Part shown: positions 31,699-38,640 of the stretch, piece after piece
Layout of the letters: the number at the start of each line of letters is the position of its first letter
How positions within the stretch are numbered: the stretch's first letter is position 1
NCBI GenBank assembly: GCA_028822935.1
Contig: JAPKCM010000038.1
Span: forward strand, 1-42,727
From: Akkermansiaceae bacterium
GTDB taxonomy: Bacteria; Verrucomicrobiota; Verrucomicrobiia; Verrucomicrobiales; Akkermansiaceae
Reading direction: 5' to 3'
Length of the DNA: 42,727 bases
The notes under the pieces: model-generated
Databases searched by the model: none
Told to the model about the DNA's origin: nothing
What the model saw: only the letters and a program-made list of their open reading frames with translations
Made by a program: the position numbers and the translations under genes

Positions 31699-33884
31699 TT
31701 CCAGGAATAGGTGTAAGTCAGGATGTTTTCTCCAGACGCTTCTGATTTCAAAACGTCTTTGGGATGTCTTAGTTTCGGAGGATCGCCTTCAACCCAGCGC
31801 ACTTCCCGAATGAGTTGGCCCTCAGCCACCGAGAATCGCTCCCTGAATTCGCGGCCACCACGATTGACAATGAAGGTGGGATTCCCGCCCTCATCCAGTT
31901 CATAGCCACGAAAGCGACCTTTCGTCCCAGGTTTCGGAACTTCGTAAACCTCATCTCCCAGAGGTTGTCCGAAAGGGGCGGCGCGGGTGAACCAGGTATC
32001 GTATGCGTCGAAGAAACGACCCCGCCATACCATTGAAAGGAAACCACTGTCGCCATCGAAAGCGAGATGGACCTCACCCGGAAACCCCACCAGAATGGCC
32101 TTGGTTCCGGTCTTTTTCAAAAAAGTTCGTTGAATGATGGGACGATCCTGGGGGAGCAGCTCGAACTGTCCACCGAGTCGGTTCGCAAAGCCTTCGGGAA
32201 GGCCTTCGCCATTCTCGATGAAATTCCAAATTGCACCGATCTGACGCTCCGAGTCGCCCTCCAGGACATCCTTGACACTTGCGTGTCCCTCCGGCCAAAA
32301 AGAAGGCATTAACGTTCCGGGACGGTATTCAGCCGGGTTGAGGAGGTAGCTCCGAAACCATGAAGGCTGAAGGCGTTCATTCAAGGAACTGAGATCAAGA
32401 GCGGGAATCCCGAGCGCCTTTTGATCGCCCCAGTTGTGGCAGGTAATGCAATTCACGCCACCGTTGATTCCGAGCAATTTGCGACCTGCCTCCAGATCAT
32501 CGGGTCGATCGATAAGAGTCCTTGCGCCGTCTTCTTGATCAATTTTTGCAAACCAATCGGCGAAGGTCGACGCGTGAGCGGCATAGGCTGGCATCTGCGT
32601 TTTGAGATAGGGACGTACCCGTTTTTCAGGCTCTCCCGCGAGCACCCCCCTTAACCAGTCTCGCTTTAATTTGTGACCGATCCCAGTGAGAGGCGGAGGC
32701 AGTCGCCCGGAATCCCCCAAGGCTTCATTCCCGACGAAGAATCGATTGGTGTCATGGGTAGGCCCGCCAACCCCATTACGGTCATGACAGGCATAGCAGT
32801 TCATTGCTGAGAGTGTTAGATGTCCGGTCTTATCTTCGATTTTATCTGGTGCCTCCAAAAACAGATTCAGAGATTCCCGTTGTGACTTGGTCAGCTTGTA
32901 GTGAGGAGTTCCCGCCTGCGGCTTGCTCGAAAGACACTGCGTTAAGCCGGTGCTTTTAAGCGGAATGACATCGAGCGGTGTCACTTCGGGGATACTATGA
33001 CAGGCCGCGCAGTTCATTTTTTGAACCAGGGCTTTTCCCTCTGCCACTAATTTTACGCCGACTTTTGGCCACTCTTTGACCGAACCCGCCTCCCTGGGAT
33101 CAGAGGCCTGAAAATTCATTAAGTGTGCCGCGACATCCATCGCCTCCTGCGTGTTGAGTTGGATGTGAGGCATCCGCCCATCGACCCGGTATTTGGATGG
33201 GTCTCTTAAAAACAAACCCAAGGCCTCGAGGCTGGTCTTGGCATTGAGATCAGGATGAGAGATTGCGAGAGCTAAATCAAAACTGTCGCCGTTTCCATGA
33301 GGTGATTTAAAATCTGCCGTCGGAGCATGGCAGGCCACACATCCTTTCTCATGATAGAGCGCGCTCCCTCGCTCCGCATTGGCATGGCGTTCCGTTCTAA
33401 ACTTGATCCCTTTTCCCTGCTTACCAAGAAAGGCAACCACCGCCTCGATTTGGCCGTCTTTGAGACCATGCAACATTGACGGCATCGTGGAGCCCTTTCG
33501 ACCTGATTCAGGCTTGCGGAGAAACTTCACAAGCCAGTCACGCTCGATCCGCTGACCCAGGTCGATAAGGTTCGGGCCCTTGCGTGAAATTTTAACCGGC
33601 GAGCCACCGTGACAATTCGCACAAGCGAGTTCCGAAAATAAGAGAGCACCGCCCTCCTTAGTAGGATTTTCAGAATGAAAGCGCTCATATCCGACCACGT
33701 GAGGCTGCGCGTGAACTGCCGAAGTGAACACACCACCATAGAGAACGACAGCCCCGATTGTGGCCTTGAAAGGGCGGGTGGAAGGCCGGGACAACCATAG
33801 AAAAAACAGCCAAACCAAATTGGGTTTGGTCACTGACCTCACAGGATGAGCTTGTATTTTTTGATCTGATCGTCTCAATTTCAT
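31695..33884 (-). CDS. Exported five-haem c-type cytochrome
   Basis: I choose ATG 33884 (MKLRRSDQKIQ) because the frame's earlier start at 33983 would overlap the upstream gene by 86 bases. The 729-residue product has a long N-terminal region with a hydrophobic segment ending TSAVHA|QPH, then five c-type haem motifs: CANCH (88), CVACH (182), CAACH (292), CYACH (363) and CITCH (479). Probable distal methionines occur in GSTMPSMLHG, DGRMPHIQL, LKTQMPAYA and GTLMPSFWPEG. A C-terminal beta domain of about 170 residues (HLAFDGDSGFLSMVWRGRFFDA) follows. It lies between a TIM-barrel protein gene 13 bases upstream and the propeller gene that overlaps its 3' end, so all three are probably one operon. 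An electron-transfer role from a sugar or alcohol dehydrogenase is inferred. Confidence 0.87.
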   Translation of the reverse strand: MKLRRSDQKIQAHPVRSVTKPNLVWLFFLWLSRPSTRPFKATIGAVVLYGGVFTSAVHAQPHVVGYERFHSENPTKEGGALLFSELACANCHGGSPVKISRKGPNLIDLGQRIERDWLVKFLRKPESGRKGSTMPSMLHGLKDGQIEAVVAFLGKQGKGIKFRTERHANAERGSALYHEKGCVACHAPTADFKSPHGNGDSFDLALAISHPDLNAKTSLEALGLFLRDPSKYRVDGRMPHIQLNTQEAMDVAAHLMNFQASDPREAGSVKEWPKVGVKLVAEGKALVQKMNCAACHSIPEVTPLDVIPLKSTGLTQCLSSKPQAGTPHYKLTKSQRESLNLFLEAPDKIEDKTGHLTLSAMNCYACHDRNGVGGPTHDTNRFFVGNEALGDSGRLPPPLTGIGHKLKRDWLRGVLAGEPEKRVRPYLKTQMPAYAAHASTFADWFAKIDQEDGARTLIDRPDDLEAGRKLLGINGGVNCITCHNWGDQKALGIPALDLSSLNERLQPSWFRSYLLNPAEYRPGTLMPSFWPEGHASVKDVLEGDSERQIGAIWNFIENGEGLPEGFANRLGGQFELLPQDRPIIQRTFLKKTGTKAILVGFPGEVHLAFDGDSGFLSMVWRGRFFDAYDTWFTRAAPFGQPLGDEVYEVPKPGTKGRFRGYELDEGGNPTFIVNRGGREFRERFSVAEGQLIREVRWVEGDPPKLRHPKDVLKSEASGENILTYTYSWK

Positions 33885-33897
33885 CGCGACAGAATAA

Positions 33898-34806
33898 TTA
33901 CGAAAGCAACTTGGTGAGATGCGCACGTGATTTGTTGATGGCCCCGGAAATCTTCTCCGGAGTATCGAGCACGGGAACACCACGTGGAACCGGATGCATG
34001 AAGATCTCGGAGAGTCCGCCGTACTTAATCTCCTTCAAGGCCGCAATAATCGGAGCGTAGTCCAAAGATCCGAATCCCGGCATTTGTTTCAATTGCTCTT
34101 CTTTGGACATCTTTATTTTTGATGACGGGTGATGCTCCTGAAAATAAAAGAACGGAAGATTTTCTTTTCCACAGTCACGAATCAATTGGGGAATGTCATC
34201 CAGAGCATCATAGAGATGGTGCGGGGCAAACGCGATCCCAACGTTTTTCGAGGGGTTCAGCTCAACGAAATAGCGAATTGAATCTGGTGAAGACAGCATC
34301 GCGTTCTTGTGATTCTCAATCGCGATGGTCACGCCAAGCGCCTCGGCCAATTCATAATGCGGCTTCAGCTTCTCGAAGAATGCCTGAACCTGCTTCTTAG
34401 CCTCGGGACCTACGGGGTCCTTTTCCCCCATACTCCCGGAACCACAAACCGTCATCCGTCCGCCATTTTTTTTGACCCAACGCATTTCATCGTCCTGTTT
34501 AAACGGCCCGAGCGGGTAGCAGGTTGAAACAGTCATCTTTGTGTCGTGTTTCTTGAGAAGCGCCTGAAAAGCATCGTCACCCATTTCGACAATTTGCTCG
34601 CGATGCGTGGCATGAACTTTTCGCCAAACATCAACGGATCGACAGCCGGATTTTACGGCTTCAGCGAGAACACTTGCGAGCGGCATATTTCCAAACAATG
34701 CCGAAGAGAGAACATAGTTGAGTTGAAATTTCCCGTTCGCTGCCGAGAGCAACGAAGGAGTTACGAGTGAGGCACCAAATAATTGGCAGACTTTACGGCG
34801 GTCCAT
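33898..34806 (-). CDS. Exported sugar isomerase/epimerase-like TIM barrel
   Basis: A 302-residue protein with an RR-containing signal-like N-terminus (MDRRKVCQLFGASLVTPSLLSAANG) and a xylose-isomerase-like TIM barrel. Likely metal or catalytic residues sit in VTIAIENHKNAMLSS (Glu-Asn-His), VGIAFAPHHLYDAL (His-His), FFYFQEHHPSS and GGLSEIFMHPVP, which match the order of strands 4-8 in the AP_endonuc_2 group, though the usual Asp of strand 6 is replaced by an alanine/proline context. It is the first gene of the operon that continues with the five-haem cytochrome and propeller. An epimerase or lyase acting on a ketosugar made by those redox proteins is inferred. Exact reaction unknown. Confidence 0.85.
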   Translation of the reverse strand: MDRRKVCQLFGASLVTPSLLSAANGKFQLNYVLSSALFGNMPLASVLAEAVKSGCRSVDVWRKVHATHREQIVEMGDDAFQALLKKHDTKMTVSTCYPLGPFKQDDEMRWVKKNGGRMTVCGSGSMGEKDPVGPEAKKQVQAFFEKLKPHYELAEALGVTIAIENHKNAMLSSPDSIRYFVELNPSKNVGIAFAPHHLYDALDDIPQLIRDCGKENLPFFYFQEHHPSSKIKMSKEEQLKQMPGFGSLDYAPIIAALKEIKYGGLSEIFMHPVPRGVPVLDTPEKISGAINKSRAHLTKLLS

Positions 34807-34839
34807 AATAATAGGGGTTTGTTAGGATTGAAGTTAGAT

Positions 34840-35004
34840 TTATGCTGTAGTTTCTTCCAGCATTTTGATCCAGGGGCCCACGGAGTAACCCTTGTCATGA
34901 AGAGTTCCGGCTAAGACAAGAATACTGTCAACAACGCGGGGTTCGTTCACATAGGCCCCACCGCAAATTTCCAGAGCGAACTGGTATTTCGGAATCGTTG
35001 CCAT
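34840..35004 (-). CDS. Possible small protein of 54 residues, unknown function
   Basis: An ATG-initiated frame begins MATIPKYQFALEICGGAYVN and ends GPWIKMLEETTA. It has a balanced, protein-like composition with aliphatic clusters (VVDSILVLAGTLHDKG), no signal peptide and no transmembrane segment. It lies 33 bp upstream of the TIM-barrel gene on the same strand and could be the first gene of that operon. I see no clear Shine-Dalgarno sequence and recognise no family, so it may equally be a chance frame or a gene remnant. Confidence 0.35.
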   Translation of the reverse strand: MATIPKYQFALEICGGAYVNEPRVVDSILVLAGTLHDKGYSVGPWIKMLEETTA

Positions 35005-35419
35005 GCAGGGGCTTTGGATCCGCTCCGCTCGTGCCGGAATCTAAACTCCATGAGGCTGTATTCTCGCCTCCTGTAGCCAGAAAGGGGTGATGGTGGCCTG
35101 TTTGAGGAAATCGGATAGAGGAAGGATGGTGACGACGAACCTCAAAAAGGGTGATTACTGCTCCAAACTTCCCCACCTCATCCCATTTTAGTTAAAGGAA
35201 TTGAAGGAAGCTACTCCTCCACTCTGCTCGGCCTCTTTTTTCCTTTTTCTTTTTTATTGCACCTTAGGCTTGGGAATTGGAGGCTCTCGACATCTTCCGC
35301 CTAGATGGGTAGATAGAGCGTATTTTCGATCGGCGCACGGAGCGCCTTTTAGCCAGCATCCTAACTCCCCAGCCCCTTAACAAAACCACAAGCGTATTAG
35401 AGCCCAAATCCCTTAAACT
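35005..35419. other. Intergenic region upstream of phosphate transporter
   Basis: This 415-bp stretch has no convincing gene; an 82-codon minus-strand frame at 34928-35176 has unlikely composition. It contains a pyrimidine tract (about 35231-35262) and, near its end, a short GC-rich hairpin followed by TTTT (35332-35350). Promoters for the divergent operons should lie here, but no Pho-box-like repeat could be recognised. Confidence 0.4.
35332..35350 (+). terminator. Short GC hairpin with T-tract, terminator-like
   Basis: GGCGC (35332-35336) pairs with GCGCC (35342-35346) around loop ACGGA, followed immediately by TTTT. It is a minimal rho-independent terminator shape lying 70 bp upstream of the PiT start codon, so it could be a leader attenuator, but the stem is only 5 bp and chance is possible. 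Confidence 0.3.
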
Positions 35420-36991
35420 ATGGAGATCGAAAACATTCAGAAATTAGAGAAAGCGACGGCATTAGGGCGCAAAGAAATGTTCCGTATCGGATCGGCGCTA
35501 CTTTTCATTGTAGCAGTCATGCTTTTCTCTTCGAGCATTCGCCCGGAAGGACAACCTGTCAGCATTGAACTCGTGATTGCCGCGATGATCGGGGGCTATA
35601 TGGCAATGAACATCGGGGCAAACGATGTCGCCAACAATGTCGGTCCGGCCGTTGGTTCCAAAGCACTGACCTTGACTGGCGCGATCATCATTGCCGCAAT
35701 CTTTGAAGCTGCGGGAGCACTCATCGCCGGGGGAGGAGTGGTCGACACAATCAAGAAGGGAATCATCGACCCCTCTCTGATCCCAAATTCCAATGTCTTC
35801 ATCTGGCTGATGATGGCGGCTCTCCTTGCCGGTGCGATCTGGCTAAATATTGCCACTGCCGTCGGGGCTCCTGTTTCCACGACCCATGCGATCGTCGGAG
35901 GCGTCCTTGGGGCTGGAATCGCTGCGGGAGGATTCGGGATCGCTAATTGGGATCAGATGAAGTTGATCGCGGCGAGTTGGGTAATTTCACCTGTCATCGG
36001 AGGGATCATCGCTGCCGCCTTCCTCTACTGGATCAAGCATGGTATCACCTATAGGAAAGACATGATCTCTGCCGCTCAGCGGATCTTGCCAATTCTTGTC
36101 GCGATCATGGTGCTGGCTTTTAGCACCTACTTGATCATGAAGGGGCTCAAGAAGGTGATCAAAGTAGATATCTTACCTGCCGCTGGAATCGGTCTATTCT
36201 TGGCCGTTATTACCTATTTCATCGTAAAATCGCTGACTCGCAAGCACTCAAGCGCGATGAAGAACGAAAAGAAGAGCATTAACCGACTTTTCACCTTACC
36301 CCTGATTTTTGCGGCGGCTTTATTGAGTTTCGCGCACGGAGCAAATGATGTTGCAAATGCGGTCGGTCCGCTCGCTGCAATTGCTGATACCATTACCAAC
36401 CATGGTGTGGCATCCAAAGCGCCGATTCCATTCTGGGTCATGGGAGTTGGAGCTTCGGGAATTGTTCTTGGATTGGCGCTGTTCGGTCCGAAACTGATTC
36501 GCACCGTCGGAAGTGAGATCACGGAGCTCGACCAGATGAGAGCGTTTTGCATCGCGATGGCGGCGGCAATTACCGTGATTATTGCCTCCCAATTTGGCTT
36601 GCCTGTGAGTTCGACCCATATTGCGGTCGGAGGGGTCTTTGGAGTCGGCTTTCTTCGAGAGTATCTTAAGGCCAATTACGCGAAAAAAATTCACAAAATC
36701 GAGCTACATCATTCCGGAAGGGATCAAGCGGAGGTAGAGGCCTTTATTGTGAAGTTCAGGAGTGGGTCTATCGCAGATAAACGCAAGATGCTCACTGAAA
36801 TCAAAGAGCACACAACAAAGGCTGAATTCACCAAGAGGGAACGCAAAGGGCTCAAGAAGGTCTACCGGCAGGAATTGGTAAAGAGGTCGGCGCTGCTAAA
36901 AATTGTGGCAGCTTGGGTTATCACTGTTCCGGCCTCGGCAATCATGGCGGCATTGCTGTTTTACACTATCCGTGGCATAATGCTTCCTTAA
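35420..36991 (+). CDS. PiT-family inorganic phosphate transporter
   Basis: A 523-residue polytopic inner-membrane protein with the two inverted PiT signature repeats: MNIGANDVANNVGPAVGSKA (near residue 65) and SFAHGANDVANAVGPLAA (near 305). PVSTTHAIVGGVLGAG and PVSSTHIAVGGVFGVG close the two halves. About 11 hydrophobic segments are visible. A basic and acidic cytoplasmic loop (about 415-480, KRKMLTEIKEHTTKAEF) separates the last helix, AAWVITVPASAIMAALLFYTI. PiT carriers import phosphate (often as a metal-phosphate complex) using H+ or Na+. It stands alone, with no adjacent DUF47/PhoU-like regulator, which often accompanies bacterial pit genes. ATG 35420 is preferred because the N-terminal soluble helix (MEIENIQKLEKATALGRKEM) is usual in this subgroup. 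Confidence 0.93.
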   Translation: MEIENIQKLEKATALGRKEMFRIGSALLFIVAVMLFSSSIRPEGQPVSIELVIAAMIGGYMAMNIGANDVANNVGPAVGSKALTLTGAIIIAAIFEAAGALIAGGGVVDTIKKGIIDPSLIPNSNVFIWLMMAALLAGAIWLNIATAVGAPVSTTHAIVGGVLGAGIAAGGFGIANWDQMKLIAASWVISPVIGGIIAAAFLYWIKHGITYRKDMISAAQRILPILVAIMVLAFSTYLIMKGLKKVIKVDILPAAGIGLFLAVITYFIVKSLTRKHSSAMKNEKKSINRLFTLPLIFAAALLSFAHGANDVANAVGPLAAIADTITNHGVASKAPIPFWVMGVGASGIVLGLALFGPKLIRTVGSEITELDQMRAFCIAMAAAITVIIASQFGLPVSSTHIAVGGVFGVGFLREYLKANYAKKIHKIELHHSGRDQAEVEAFIVKFRSGSIADKRKMLTEIKEHTTKAEFTKRERKGLKKVYRQELVKRSALLKIVAAWVITVPASAIMAALLFYTIRGIMLP

Positions 36992-37250
36992 GCAAGATTG
37001 CGGAGGAAGCGGCCTCTCGTAAAGACATGGCCTCGTTATGTTCCCCTCTCCTATCCCAATCGAAGGAAATTCATCCTGCGGAAATCATTGATTTGCTACT
37101 CGGAATTTACACAGCTCCTGCCTCTTTTTATAAGAAATACGAGGTAGCCTGCGATTAAGCGCCTTACTCTGGCTGCTGCTGATTTCTCGCATCGCGCTCA
37201 TCATCACTGATGAAAACCTAAAACGGGGTCTCGATATCATCGAGGAAGCG

Positions 37251-38636
37251 CTACGCGATGATGTCGTGCACCACTTCGCCGTGAACATCGGTCAGCCGGA
37301 AATCACGTCCGCCATAGCGGTAAGTGAGCTTGGTGTGATCCAGGCCGAGTAGGTGTAGCATGGTCGCGTGCAAGTCGTGGAGGTGGACCTTGTTCTCCAC
37401 CGCTTCGTAGCCAAGTTCGTCGGTTTTTCCATAGGCTAGGCCACCGCGAACGCCGCCGCCCGCCATCCAGATCGTGTAGCCCGCAGCATTGTGGTCTCGA
37501 CCGGGGGAACCTTGTCCATCGAGGAGCTGCGACTCCGGCTGACGCCCGAACTCGCCTCCCCAGAACACCAGCGTCTCGTCCAACAGGCCGCGGCGTTCGA
37601 GGTCGGTAAGAAGTGCGGCGATCGGTTGGTCGATCTCCTCGCACCGCGCTGGAAGACCGGTTTCGATGGCAGAGTGATGATCCCATCCACTACAGGCGAC
37701 CTCCACAAAACGCACCCCCGACTCGACCAATTGGCGCGCCATCAGGCACTGGCGGCCAAAATCGTCGGTCCGTTTCCCGCCGATCCCGTAGAGATCCAGG
37801 GTCTCCTTTGATTCCCTGATGGTGTCGATGACTTGAGGGACAGCCTCCTGCATGTTGCTGCTTAGATTGAGCGAATCGATGACTCCTTTGACATTCGGAT
37901 TCCCACCACTGCGCTGCAGCAATTCGTGATTCATTGATTGGGTGAAGTCCAAGACGCCATTCGAGACTCCCGGCGCACTCCCGTTTCCGCTCAGGTTCTT
38001 AATTTTCGCATCTTTCACCGGTCGCCCTTCCCAGCCGATGCGGCTCGCCTGGTAGGCGCTCGGCAGGAATGCGTTGCCATAGTTGGACGGTCCGCCGAAT
38101 GTGCGTGTCGGCTTGACGGTGACATAACCGGGAAGATTTTCGTTCGAACTTCCGAGGCCATGCAAGACCCAGGAACCGAGTGAGGGGCGCACGAACTGAA
38201 AACTCCCGGTGTGTAGTAAGGGGATGGCCAGCGGGTGCGCGCTGCTGTCCGTCTGCATGCTGTTAATGACGCAAAGCCGGTCGGCCTGCTTGGCGATGTG
38301 GGGCAGTAGTTCGGAAATCCACAGCCCGCTCTTGCCATGCTGCGAAAAGTCCCACAGCGGGGCCATGAGCTTCTTTTTCTTTTTTCCTTCCTTACCACCA
38401 TCTGCGAAAAGCTTCGGCTTGTAGTCGAACATGTCGTGCTGGGAAGGGCCGCCGTTCATAAACAGGAATATCATCCGTTTGGCCTTCGGTGCGAAATGGG
38501 GCCCGCTTGGAGATTGCGCTCCAGCCCTGTTCTGGCTGGCTGTTAGACCTGCCAGAGCGAGCGAGCCAAACCCGCACGATCCCAGCTTGAGCCAGTTGCG
38601 GCGTGACATGTTGAAGGGCTGTTGTTCGGGATTCAT
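37251..38636 (-). CDS. DUF1501 Tat-exported protein
   Basis: A 461-residue member of the DUF1501 family, related to the alkaline phosphatase/sulfatase fold and abundant in PVC bacteria. The N-terminus carries a twin-arginine signal (MSRRNWLKLGSCGFGSLAL). Family hallmarks are AKRMIFLFMNGGPSQHDMFDYKP, HIAKQADRLCVINSMQTDSSAH, GVRFVEVACSGWDHHS, LVFWGGEFGRQPES and GRDHNAAGYTIWMAGGGVRGG. The histidines and acidic residues in these segments may form a metal site. It starts 4 bases after the stop of the DUF1549/DUF1553 gene (TAG-TAAG-ATG), so the pair is translationally coupled, the usual arrangement in Planctomycetes and Verrucomicrobia. The biochemical function is unknown; a periplasmic role with the haem-containing partner is inferred. 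Confidence 0.92.
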   Translation of the reverse strand: MNPEQQPFNMSRRNWLKLGSCGFGSLALAGLTASQNRAGAQSPSGPHFAPKAKRMIFLFMNGGPSQHDMFDYKPKLFADGGKEGKKKKKLMAPLWDFSQHGKSGLWISELLPHIAKQADRLCVINSMQTDSSAHPLAIPLLHTGSFQFVRPSLGSWVLHGLGSSNENLPGYVTVKPTRTFGGPSNYGNAFLPSAYQASRIGWEGRPVKDAKIKNLSGNGSAPGVSNGVLDFTQSMNHELLQRSGGNPNVKGVIDSLNLSSNMQEAVPQVIDTIRESKETLDLYGIGGKRTDDFGRQCLMARQLVESGVRFVEVACSGWDHHSAIETGLPARCEEIDQPIAALLTDLERRGLLDETLVFWGGEFGRQPESQLLDGQGSPGRDHNAAGYTIWMAGGGVRGGLAYGKTDELGYEAVENKVHLHDLHATMLHLLGLDHTKLTYRYGGRDFRLTDVHGEVVHDIIA

Positions 38637-38640
38637 CTTA

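Noticed and set aside
36913-37158. 81-codon plus-strand frame overlapping the end of the PiT gene
   Set aside because: It starts inside the transporter in another frame and shows no domain, signal peptide or ribosome-binding site.
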